A model generated the notes under the pieces. It did no database searches. It saw only the letters and a list, made by a program, of their open reading frames with translations, and was not told the origin of the DNA. A stretch of DNA of 64,000 nucleotides from Rhea pennata. Taxonomy: Eukaryota > Chordata > Aves > Rheiformes > Rheidae. Below, in pieces: positions 12,001 to 24,000 of this stretch. Within the stretch, counting starts at the first letter, position 1. Each line of letters opens with the position of its first letter. The DNA is taken from assembly GCF_028389875.1 (NCBI RefSeq), contig NC_084663.1, forward strand, positions 215,970,876 through 216,034,875, written 5' to 3'. Position numbers and translations under genes: made by a program.

Positions 12001-15000
12001 TGCGTGGGAGAGCGGTCAGTGCACCGTGCGTGGGAGAGCGGTCAGTGCACCGTGCGTGGGAGAGCGGTCAGTGCACTGTGCGTGGGAGAGCGGTCAGTGC
12101 ACCGTGCGTGGGAGAGCGGTCACTGCACCGTGCGTGGGAGAGCGGTCAGTGCACCGTGCGTGGCAGAGCGGTCAGTGCACCGTGCGTGGGAGAGCGGTCA
12201 GTGCACCGTGCGTGGGAGAGCGGTCAGTGCACTGTGCGTGGGAGAGCGGTCAGTGCACCGTGCGTGGGAGAGCGGTCAGTGCACTGTGCGTGGGAGAGCG
12301 GTCAGTGCACCGTGCGTGGGAGAGCGGTCAGTGCACTGCGCGTGGGAGAGCGGTCAGTGCCCCGTGTGTGGGAGAGCGGTCAGTGCCCCGTGCGTGGGAG
12401 AGCGGTCAGTGCACTGTGCGTGGGAGAGCGGTCAGTGCCCAGTGCGTGGGAGAGCGGTCAGTGCTCCGTGCGTGGGAGAGCGGTCAGTGCCCAGTGCGTG
12501 GGAGAGCGGTCAGTGCTCCGTGCGTGGGAGTGCGGTCAGTGCACCGTGCGTGGGAGAGCGGTCAGTGCACGGTGCCTGGGAGAGCGGTCAGTGCCCCGTG
12601 CGTGGGAGAGCGGTCACTGCACCGTGCGTGGGAGAGCGGTCAGTGCTCCGTGCGTGGGAGAGCGGTCAGTGCCCCGTGCGTGGGAGAGCAGTCACTGCAC
12701 TGTGCGTGGGAGAGCGGTCAGTGCCCCGTGCGTGGGAGAGCGGTCAGTGCCCCGTGCGTGGGAGAGCGGTCAGTGCATTGTGCGTGGGAGAGCGGTCAGT
12801 GCACCGTGCGTGGGAGAGCGGTCAGTGCACGGTGCGTGGGAGAGCGGTCAGTGCCCCGTGCGTGGGAGAGCGGTCAGTGCACCGTGCGTGGGAGAGCGGT
12901 CAGTGCACCACGCGTGGGAGAGCGGTCAGTGGCCCGTGCGTGGGAGAGCGGTCAGTGCCCCGTGCGTGGGCGAGCAGTCAGTGGCCCGTGCGTGGGAGAG
13001 CGGTCAGTGCACCGTGCGTGGGAGAGCGGTCAGTGCACGGTGCGTGGGAGAGCGGTCAGTGCCCCGTGCGTGGGAGAGCGGTCAGTGCACTGTGCGTGGG
13101 AGAGCGGTCAGTGCCCCGTGCGTGGGAGAGCGGTCAGTGCACCATGCGTGGGAGAGCGGTCAGTGCACCGTGCGTGGGAGAGCGGTCAGTGCCCCGTGCG
13201 TGGGAGAGCGGTCAGTGCACCGTGCGTGGGAGTGCGGTCAGTGCACTGTGCGTGGGAGAGTGGTCAGTGCACGGTGCATGGGAGAGCGGTCAGTGCACCG
13301 TGCGTGGGAGTGCGGTCAGTGCATTGTGCGTGGGAGAGCGGTCAGTGCACCGTGCGTGGGAGAGCGGTCAGTGCACGGTGCGTGGGAGAGCTGTCAGTGC
13401 CCCGTGCGTGGGAGAGCGGTCAGTGCCCCGTGCGTGGGAGAGCGGTCAGTGCACTGTGCGTGGGAGAGCGGTCAGTGCCCCGCGCGTGGGAGAGCGGTCA
13501 GTGCATTGTGCGTGGGAGAGCGGTCAGTGCACTGTGCGTGGGAGAGCGGTCAGTGCCCCGTGCGTGGGAGAGCGGTCAGTGCACCGTGCGTGGGAGAGCG
13601 GTCACTGCACCGTGCGTGGGAGAGCGGTCAGTGCCCCGTGCGTGGGAGAGCGGTCAGTGCACCGTGCGTGGGAGAGCGGTCAGTGCACTGTGCGTGGGAG
13701 AGCGGTCAGTGCCCCGTGCGTGGGAGAGCGGTCAGTGCACTGTGCGTGGGAGAGCGGTCAGTGCCCCGTGCGTGGGAGAGCGGTCAGTGCACCATGCGTG
13801 GGAGAGCGGTCAGTGCACCGTGCGTGGGAGAGCGGTCACTGCACCGTGCGTGGGAGAGCGGTCAGTGCCCCGTGCGTGGGAGAGCGGTCAGTGCACCGCG
13901 CGTGGGAGAGCGGTCAGTGCTCCGTGCGTGGGAGAGCGGTCAGTGCACCGTGCGTGGGAGAGCGGTCAGTGCACCGCGCGTGGGAGAGCGGTCAGTGCAC
14001 CGTGCGTGGGAGAGCGGTCAGTGCACTGTGCGTGGGAGAGCGGTCAGTGCACTGTGCGTGGGAGAGCTGTCAGTGCACGGTGCGTGGGAGAGCGGTCAGT
14101 GCCCCGTGCGTGGGAGAGCGGTCAGTGCCCCGTGCGTGGGAGAGCGGTCAGTGCACCGTGCGTGGGAGAGCGGTCAGTGCACTGTGCGTGGGAGAGCGGT
14201 CAGTGCCCCGCGCGTGGGAGAGCGGTCAGTGCCCCGCGCGTGGGAGAGCGGTCAGTGCACCGTGCGTGGGAGAGCGGTCAGTGCCCCGTGCGTGGGAGAG
14301 CGGTCAGTGCCCCGTGCGTGGGAGAGCGGTCAGTGCACTGTGCGTGGGAGAGCGGTCAGTGCACTGCGCGTGGGAGAGCGGTCAGTGCACCGTGCGTGGG
14401 AGAGCGGTCAGTGCACTGTGCGTGGGAGAGCGGTCAGTGCCCCGTGCGTGGGAGAGCGGTCACTGCACGGTGTGTGGGAGAGCGGTCAGTGCACTGCGCG
14501 TGGGAGAGCGGTCAGTGCACCGTGCGTGGGAGAGCGGTCAGTGCACTGTGCGTGGGAGAGCGGTCAGTGCACTGCGCGTGGGAGAGCGGTCAGTGCCCCG
14601 TGCGTGGGAGAGCGGTCAGTGCCCCGCGCGTGGGAGAGCGGTCAGTGCACTGTGCGTGGGAGAGCGGTCAGTGCACGGTGCGTGGGAGAGCGGTCAGTGC
14701 ACCGTGCGTGGGAGAGCGGTCAGTGCACTGCGCGTGGGAGAGCGGTCAGTGCACCGTGCGTGGGAGAGCGGTCACTGCACGGTGCGTGGGAGAGCGGTCA
14801 GTGCACTGTGCGTGGGAGAGCGGTCAGTGCACGGTGCGTGGGAGAGCGGTCAGTGCATTGTGCGTGGGAGAGCTGTCAGTGCACTGTGCGTGGGAGAGCG
14901 GTCACTGCACCGTGCGTGGGAGAGCGGTCAGTGCACGGTGCGTGGGAGAGCGGTCAGTGCCCCGTGCGTGGGAGAGCGGTCAGTGCACCGCGCGTGGGAG

Positions 15001-18000
15001 AGCGGTCAGTGCTCCGTGCGTGGGAGAGCGGTCACTGCACCGTGCGTGGGAGAGCGGTCAGTGCACGGTGCGTGGGAGAGCGGTCAGTGCCCCGTGCGTG
15101 GGAGAGCGGTCAGTGCACCGCGCGTGGGAGAGCGGTCAGTGCCCCGTGCGTGGGAGAGCGGTCACTGCACCGTGCGTTGGAGAGCGGTCAGTGCCCCGTG
15201 CGTGGGAGAGCGGTCAGTGCACCGTGCGTGGGAGAGCGGTCAGTGCCCCGTGCGTGGGAGAGCGGTCAGTGCACTGTGCGTGGGAGAGCGGTCAGTGCCC
15301 CGTGCGTGGGAGAGCGGTCACTGCACCGCGCGTGGGAGAGCGGTCAGTGCCCCGTGCGTGGGAGAGCGGTCAGTGCACCGTGCGTGGGAGAGCGGTCAGT
15401 GCCCCGTGCGTGGGAGAGTGGTCAGTGCCCCGTGCGTGGGAGAGCGGTCAGTGCCCCGTGCGTGGGAGAGTGGTCAGTGCCCCGTGCGTGGGAGAGCGGT
15501 CACTGCACCATGCGTGGGAGAGCGGTCAGTGCCCCGCGCGTGGGAGAGTGGTCAGTGCCCCGTGCCTGGGAGAGCGGTCAGTGCCCCGTGCGTGGGAGAG
15601 CGGTCAGTGCACTGTGCGTGGGAGAGCGGTCAGTGCCCAGTGCGTGGGAGAGCGGTCAGTGCACCGTGCGTGGGAGAGCGGTCAGTGCACCGCGCGTGGG
15701 AGAGCGGTCAGTGCCCCGTGCGTGGGAGAGCGGTCAGTGCCCCATGCGTGGGAGAGCGGTCACTGCACCGTGCGTGGGAGAGCGGTCCGTGCACCATGCG
15801 TGGGAGAGCGGTCAGTGCCCCGTGCGTGGGAGAGCGGTCAGTGCACTGTGCGTGGGAGAGCGGTCAGTGCCCCGTGCGTGGGAGAGCGGTCAGTGCACTG
15901 CGCGTGGGAGAGCGGTCAGTGCCCCGTGCGTGGGAGAGCGGTCAGTGCACCGTGCGTGGGAGAGCGGTCACTGCACCGTGCGTGGGAGAGCGGTCAGTGC
16001 CCCGTGCGTGGGAGAGCGGTCAGTGCACTGTGCGTGGGAGAGCGGTCACTGCACCGTGCGTGGGAGAGCGGTCAGTGCCCCGTGCGTGGGAGAGCGGTCA
16101 GTGCCCAGTGCGTGGGAGAGCGGTCACTGCACCGTGCGTGGGAGAGCGGTCAGTGCCCAGTGCGAGGGAGAGCGGTCACTGCACCGTGCGTGGGAGAGCG
16201 GTCAGTGCACCGTGCGTGGGAGTGCGGTCAGTGCACTGTGCGTGGGAGAGTGGTCAGTGCACGGTGCGTGGGAGAGCGGTCAGTGCACCGTGCGTGGGAG
16301 TGCGGTCAGTGCATTGTGCGTGGGAGAGCGGTCAGTGCACCGTGCGTGGGAGAGCGGTCAGTGCACGGTGCGTGGGAGAGCTGTCAGTGCCCCGTGCGTG
16401 GGAGAGCGGTCAGTGCCCCGTGCGTGGGAGAGCGGTCAGTGCACTGTGCGTGGGAGAGCGGTCAGTGCCCCGCGCGTGGGAGAGCGGTCAGTGCATTGTG
16501 CGTGGGAGAGCGGTCACTGCACCGTGCGTGGGAGAGCGGTCAGTGCACTGTGCGTGGGAGAGCGGTCAGTGCCCCGTGCGTGGGAGAGCGGTCAGTGCAC
16601 CGTGCGTGGGAGAGCGGTCACTGCACCGTGCGTGGGAGAGCGGTCAGTGCCCAGTGCGAGGGAGAGCGGTCACTGCACCGTGCGTGGGAGAGCGGTCAGT
16701 GCACCGTGCGTGGGAGTGCGGTCAGTGCACTGTGCGTGGGAGAGTGGTCAGTGCACGGTGCGTGGGAGAGCGGTCAGTGCACCGTGCGTGGGAGTGCGGT
16801 CAGTGCATTGTGCGTGGGAGAGCGGTCAGTGCACCGTGCGTGGGAGAGCGGTCAGTGCACGGTGCGTGGGAGAGCTGTCAGTGCCCCGTGCGTGGGAGAG
16901 CGGTCAGTGCCCCGTGCGTGGGAGAGCGGTCAGTGCACTGTGCGTGGGAGAGCGGTCAGTGCCCCGCGCGTGGGAGAGCGGTCAGTGCATTGTGCGTGGG
17001 AGAGCGGTCACTGCACCGTGCGTGGGAGAGCGGTCAGTGCACTGTGCGTGGGAGAGCGGTCAGTGCCCCGTGCGTGGGAGAGCGGTCAGTGCACCGTGCG
17101 TGGGAGAGCGGTCACTGCACCGTGCGTGGGAGAGCGGTCAGTGCCCCGTGCGTGGGAGAGCGGTCAGTGCACCGTGCGTGGGAGAGCGGTCAGTGCACTG
17201 TGCGTGGGAGAGCGGTCAGTGCCCCGTGCGTGGGAGAGCGGTCAGTGCACTGTGCGTGGGAGAGCGGTCAGTGCCCCGTGCGTGGGAGAGCGGTCAGTGC
17301 ACCATGCGTGGGAGAGCGGTCAGTGCACCGTGCGTGGGAGAGCGGTCACTGCACCGTGCGTGGGAGAGCGGTCAGTGCCCCGTGCGTGGGAGAGCGGTCA
17401 GTGCCCAGTGCGTGGGAGAGCGGTCACTGCACCGTGCGTGGGAGAGCGGTCAGTGCCCAGTGCGAGGGAGAGCGGTCAGTGCCCCGTGCGTGGGAGAGCG
17501 GTCAGTGCACCGTGCGTGGGAGTGCGGTCAGTGCACTGTGCGTGGGAGAGTGGTCAGTGCACGGTGCGTGGGAGAGCGGTCAGTGCACCGTGCGTGGGAG
17601 TGCGGTCAGTGCATTGTGCGTGGGAGAGCGGTCAGTGCACCGTGCGTGGGAGAGCGGTCAGTGCACGGTGCGTGGGAGAGCTGTCAGTGCCCCGTGCGTG
17701 GGAGAGCGGTCAGTGCCCCGTGCGTGGGAGAGCGGTCAGTGCACTGTGCGTGGGAGAGCGGTCAGTGCCCCGCGCGTGGGAGAGCGGTCAGTGCATTGTG
17801 CGTGGGAGAGCGGTCAGTGCACTGTGCGTGGGAGAGCGGTCAGTGCCCCGTGCGTGGGAGAGCGGTCAGTGCACCGTGCGTGGGAGAGCGGTCACTGCAC
17901 CGTGCGTGGGAGAGCGGTCAGTGCCCCGTGCGTGGGAGAGCGGTCAGTGCACCGTGCGTGGGAGAGCGGTCAGTGCACTGTGCGTGGGAGAGCGGTCAGT

Positions 18001-21000
18001 GCCCCGTGCGTGGGAGAGCGGTCAGTGCACTGTGCGTGGGAGAGCGGTCAGTGCCCCGTGCGTGGGAGAGCGGTCAGTGCACCATGCGTGGGAGAGCGGT
18101 CACTGCACCGTGCGTGGGAGAGCGGTCAGTGCCCCGTGCGTGGGAGAGCGGTCAGTGCACCGCGCGTGGGAGAGCGGTCAGTGCTCCGTGCGTGGGAGAG
18201 CGGTCAGTGCACCGTGCGTGGGAGAGCGGTCAGTGCACCGCGCGTGGGAGAGCGGTCAGTGCACCGTGCGTGGGAGAGCGGTCAGTGCACTGTGCGTGGG
18301 AGAGCTGTCAGTGCACGGTGCGTGGGAGAGCGGTCAGTGCCCCGTGCGTGGGAGAGCGGTCAGTGCCCCGTGCGTGGGAGAGCGGTCAGTGCACCGTGCG
18401 TGGGAGAGCGGTCAGTGCACTGTGCGTGGGAGAGCGGTCAGTGCCCCGTGCGTGGGAGAGCGGTCAGTGCCCCGCGCGTGGGAGAGCGGTCAGTGCACCG
18501 TGCGTGGGAGAGCGGTCAGTGCCCCGTGCGTGGGAGAGCGGTCAGTGCCCCGTGCGTGGGAGAGCGGTCAGTGCACTGTGCGTGGGAGAGCGGTCAGTGC
18601 ACTGCGCGTGGGAGAGCGGTCAGTGCACCGTGCGTGGGAGAGCGGTCAGTGCACTGTGCGTGGGAGAGCGGTCAGTGCCCCGTGCGTGGGAGAGCGGTCA
18701 CTGCACGGTGTGTGGGAGAGCGGTCAGTGCACTGCGCGTGGGAGAGCGGTCAGTGCACCGTGCGTGGGAGAGCGGTCAGTGCACTGTGCGTGGGAGAGCG
18801 GTCAGTGCACTGCGCGTGGGAGAGCGGTCAGTGCCCCGTGCGTGGGAGAGCGGTCAGTGCCCCGCGCGTGGGAGAGCGGTCAGTGCACTGTGCGTGGGAG
18901 AGCGGTCAGTGCACGGTGCGTGGGAGAGCGGTCAGTGCACCGTGCGTGGGAGAGCGGTCAGTGCACTGCGCGTGGGAGAGCGGTCAGTGCACCGTGCGTG
19001 GGAGAGCGGTCACTGCACGGTGCGTGGGAGAGCGGTCAGTGCACTGTGCGTGGGAGAGCGGTCAGTGCACGGTGCGTGGGAGAGCGGTCAGTGCATTGTG
19101 CGTGGGAGAGCTGTCAGTGCACTGTGCGTGGGAGAGCGGTCACTGCACCGTGCGTGGGAGAGCGGTCAGTGCACGGTGCGTGGGAGAGCGGTCAGTGCCC
19201 CGTGCGTGGGAGAGCGGTCAGTGCACCGCGCGTGGGAGAGCGGTCACTGCACCGTGCGTGGGAGAGCGGTCAGTGCCCCGTGCGTGGGAGAGCGGTCAGT
19301 GCACTGTGCGTGGGAGAGCGGTCAGTGCACCGTGCGTGGGAGAGCGGTCAGTGCCCCGTGCGTGGGAGAGCGGTCAGTGCACTGTGCGTGGGAGAGCGGT
19401 CAGTGCCCCGTGCGTGGGAGAGCGGTCACTGCACCATGCGTGGGAGAGCGGTCAGTGCCCCGCGCGTGGGAGAGTGGTCAGTGCCCCGTGCCTGGGAGAG
19501 CGGTCAGTGCACCGCGCGTGGGAGAGCGGTCAGTGCCCCGTGCGTGGGAGAGCGGTCAGTGCCCCGTGCGTGGGAGAGCGGTCACTGCACCGTGCGTGGG
19601 AGAGCGGTCCGTGCACCATGCGTGGGAGAGCGGTCAGTGCCCCGTGCGTGGGAGAGCGGTCAGTGCACTGTGCGTGGGAGAGCGGTCAGTGCCCCGTGCG
19701 TGGGAGAGCGGTCAGTGCACTGCGCGTGGGAGAGCGGTCAGTGCCCCGTGCGTGGGAGAGCGGTCAGTGCACCGTGCGTGGGAGAGCGGTCACTGCACCG
19801 TGCGTGGGAGAGCGGTCAGTGCCCCGTGCGTGGGAGAGCGGTCAGTGCACTGTGCGTGGGAGAGCGGTCACTGCACCGTGCGTGGGAGAGCGGTCAGTGC
19901 CCCGTGCGTGGGAGAGCGGTCAGTGCCCAGTGCGTGGGAGAGCGGTCACTGCACCGTGCGTGGGAGAGCGGTCAGTGCCCAGTGCGAGGGAGAGCGGTCA
20001 CTGCACCGTGCGTGGGAGAGCGGTCAGTGCCCCGTGCGTGGGAGAGCGGTCAGTGCACCATGCGTGGGAGAGCGGTCAGTGCACGGTGCGTGGGAGAGCG
20101 GTCAGTGCACTGTGCGTGGGAGAGCGGTCAGTGCACGGTGCGTGGGAGAGCGGTCAGTGCCCCGTGCGTGGGAGAGCGGTCAGTGCACCGTGCGTGGGAG
20201 AGCGGTCAGTGCCCCGTGCGTGGGAGAGCGGTCAGTGCATTGTGCGTGGGAGAGCTGTCAGTGCCCCGTGCGTGGGAGAGCGGTCAGTGCCCCGTGCGTG
20301 GGAGAGCGGTCAGTGCATTGTGCGTGGGAGAGCTGTCAGTGCCCCGTGCGTGGGAGAGCGGTCAGTGCCCCGTGCGTGGGAGAGCGGTCAGTGCACGGTG
20401 CGTGGGAGAGCGGTCAGTGCCCCGTGCGTGGGAGAGCGGTCAGTGCACCGCGCGTGGGAGAGCGGTCACTGCACCGTGCGTGGGAGAGCGGTCAGTGCCC
20501 CGTGCGTGGGAGAGCGGTCAGTGCCCCGTGCGTGGGAGAGCGGTCAGTGCACTGTGCGTGGGAGAGCGGTCAGTGCCCCGTGCGTGGGAGAGCGGTCAGT
20601 GCCCCGTGCGTGGGAGAGCGGTCACTGCACCGTGCGTGGGAGAGCGGTCAGTGCCCCGTGCGTGGGAGAGCGGTCAGTGCACCGTGCGTGGGAGAGCGGT
20701 CAGTGCACCATGCGTGGGAGTGCGGTCAGTGCACTGTGCGTGGGAGAGCGGTCAGTGCCCCGTGCGTGGGAGAGCGGTCAGTGCACGGTGCGTGGCAGAG
20801 CGGTCAGTGCCCCGTGCGTGGGAGAGCGGTCAGTGCACTGTGCGTGGGAGAGCGGTCAGTGCCCCGTGCGTGGGAGAGCGGTCAGTGCACCGTGCGTGGG
20901 AGAGCGGTCAGTGCATCGCGCGTGGGAGAGCGGTCAGTGCACTGTGCGTGGGAGAGCGGTCAGTGCACTGCGCGTGGGAGAGCGGTCAGTGCACTGTGCG

Positions 21001-24000
21001 TGGGAGAGCGGTCAGTGCCCCGTGCGTGGGAGAGCGGTCAGTGCACCGTGCGTGGGAGAGCGGTCAGTGCACTGTGCGTGGGAGAGCGGTCAGTGCCCCG
21101 TGCGTGGGAGAGCGGTCACTGCACCGTGCGTGGGAGAGCGGTCAGTGCACTGCGCGTGGGAGAGCGGTCAGTGCACTGTGCGTGGGAGAGCGGTCACTGC
21201 ACCGTGCGTGGGAGAGCGGTCAGTGCACCGTGCGTGGGAGAGCGGTCAGTGCACCATGCGTGGGAGAGCGGTCAGTGCACTGCGCGTGGGAGAGTGGTCA
21301 GTGCCCCGTGCGTGGGAGAGCGGTCAGTGCACCGTGCGTGGGAGAGCGGTCAGTGCCCCGTGCGTGGGAGAGCGGTCAGTGCACCATGCGTGGGAGAGCG
21401 GTCAGTGCACTGCGCGTGGGAGAGTGGTCAGTGCCCCGTGCGTGGGAGAGCGGTCAGTGCACCGTGCGTGGGAGAGCGGTCACTGCACCGTGCGTGGGAG
21501 AGCGGTCAGTGCCCCGTGCGTGGGAGAGCGGTCAGTGCACTGTGCGTGGGAGAGCGGTCAGTGCCCCGTGCGTGGGAGAGCGGTCAGTGCCCAGTGCGTG
21601 GGAGAGCGGTCACTGCACCGTGCGTGGGAGAGCGGTCAGTGCACTGTGCGTGGGAGAGCTGTCAGTGCCCCGTGCGTGGGAGAGCGGTCAGTGCACCGTG
21701 CGTGGGAGAGCGGTCAGTGCCCAGTGCGTGGGAGAGCGGTCACTGCACCGTGCGTGGGAGAGCGGTCAGTGCACGGTGCGTGGGAGAGCGGTCAGTGCCC
21801 CGTGCGTGGGAGAGCGGTCAGTGCCCCGTGCGTGGGAGAGCGGTCAGTGCATTGTGCGTGGGAGAGCTGTCAGTGCCCCGTGCGTGGGAGAGCGGTCACT
21901 GCACCGTGCGTGGGAGAGCGGTCAGTGCCCCGTGCGTGGGAGAGCGGTCAGTGCCCCGTGCGTGGGAGAGCGGTCAGTGCACCGTGCGTGGGAGAGCGGT
22001 CAGTGCACCGTGCGTGGGAGAGCGGTCAGTGCCCCGTGCGTGGGAGAGCGGTCAGTGCACGGTGCGTGGGAGAGCGGTCAGTGCACCGTGCGTGGGAGAG
22101 CGGTCAGTGCCCCGTGCGTGGGAGAGCGGTCAGTGCACGGTGCGTGGGAGAGCGGTCAGTGCACCGTGCGTGGGAGAGCGGTCACTGCACCGTGCGTGGG
22201 AGAGCGGTCAGTGCACCGTGCGTGGGAGAGCGGTCAGTGCCCCGTGCGTGGGAGAGCGGTCAGTGCACGGTGCGTTGGAGAGCGGTCAGTGCACCGTGCG
22301 TGGGAGAGCGGTCAGTGCCCCGTGTGTGGGAGAGCGGTCACTGCACCGTGCGTGGGAGAGCGGTCAGTGCCCCGTGCGTGGGAGAGCGGTCAGTGCCCCG
22401 TGCGTGGGAGAGCGGTCAGTGCACGGTGCGTGGGAGAGCGGTCAGTGCCCCGTGCGTGGGAGAGCGGTCAGTGCACGGTGCGTGGGAGAGCGGTCAGTGC
22501 ACCGTGCGTGGGAGAGCGGTCAGTGCCCCGTGCGTGGGAGAGCGGTCAGTGCACGGTGCGTGGGAGAGCGGTCAGTGCACTGTGCGTGGGAGAGCGGTCA
22601 CTGCACCGCGCGTGGGAGAGCGGTCAGTGCACCGTGCGTGGGAGAGCGGTCAGTGCCCCGTGTGTGGGAGAGCGGTCACTGCACCGTGCGTGGGAGAGCG
22701 GTCACTGCACCGTGCGTGGGAGAGCGGTCAGTGCACGGTGTGTGGGAGAGCGGTCACTGCACCATGCGTGGGAGAGCGGTCAGTGCCCCGTGCGTGGGAG
22801 AGCGGTCAGTGCACCGCGCGTGGGAGAGCGGTCAGTGCACTGTGCGTGGGAGAGCGGTCAGTGCACGGTGCGTGGGAGAGCGGTCAGTGCACGGTGTGTG
22901 GGAGAGCGGTCACTGCACCATGCGTGGGAGAGCGGTCAGTGCCCCGTGCGTGGGAGAGCGGTCAGTGCCCCGTGCGTGGGAGAGCGGTCAGTGCACGGTG
23001 CGTGGGAGAGCGGTCAGTGCACTGTGCGTGGCAGAGCGGTCAGTGCCCCGTGCGTGGGAGAGCGGTCACTGCACCGTGCGTGGGAGAGCGGTCAGTGCCC
23101 CGCGCGTGGGAGAGCGGTCAGTGCCCCGTGCGTGGGAGAGCGGTCAGTGCACCGCGCGTGGGAGAGCGGTCAGTGCACCATGCATGGGAGAGCGGTCAGT
23201 GCCCCGTGCGTGGGAGAGCGGTCAGTGCCCCGTGCGTGGGAGAGCGGTCAGTGCACTGTGCGTGGGAGAGCAGTCAGTGCACCGTGCGTGGGAGAGCGGT
23301 CAGTGCACTGTGCGTGGGAGAGCAGTCAGTGCACCGTGCGTGGGAGAGCGGTCAGTGCACCATGCATGGGAGAGCGGTCAGTGCCCCGTGCGTGGGAGAG
23401 CGGTCAGTGCACTGTGCGTGGGAGAGCGGTCAGTGCCCCGTGCGTGGGAGAGCGGTCAGTGCACTGTGCGTGGGAGAGCAGTCAGTGCACCGTGCGTGGG
23501 AGAGCGGTCAGTGCACTGTGCGTGGGAGAGTGGTCAGTGCACTGTGCGTGGGAGAGCGGTCAGTGCCCCGTGCGTGGGAGAGCGGTCAGTGCCCCGCGCG
23601 TGGGAGAGCGGTCAGTGCCCCGTGCATGGGAGAGCGGTCAGTGCACTGTGCGTGGGAGAGCGGTCAGTGCACCGTGCGTGGGAGAGCGGTCAGTGCACTG
23701 TGCGTGGGAGAGCGGTCAGTGCACTGTGCGTGGGAGAGCGGTCAGTGCCCCGTGCGTGGGAGAGCGGTCAGTGCACCATGCGTGGGAGAGCGGTCAGTGC
23801 ACCGTGCGTGGGAGAGCGGTCAGTGCACTGTGCGTGGGAGAGTGGTCAGTGCACTGTGCGTGGGAGAGCGGTCAGTGCACCGCGCGTGGGAGAGCGGTCA
23901 GTGCCCCGTGCGTGGGAGAGCGGTCAGTGCCCCGTGCATGGGAGAGCGGTCAGTGCCCCGTGCGTGGGAGAGCGGTCAGTGCCCCGTGCGTGGGAGAGCG

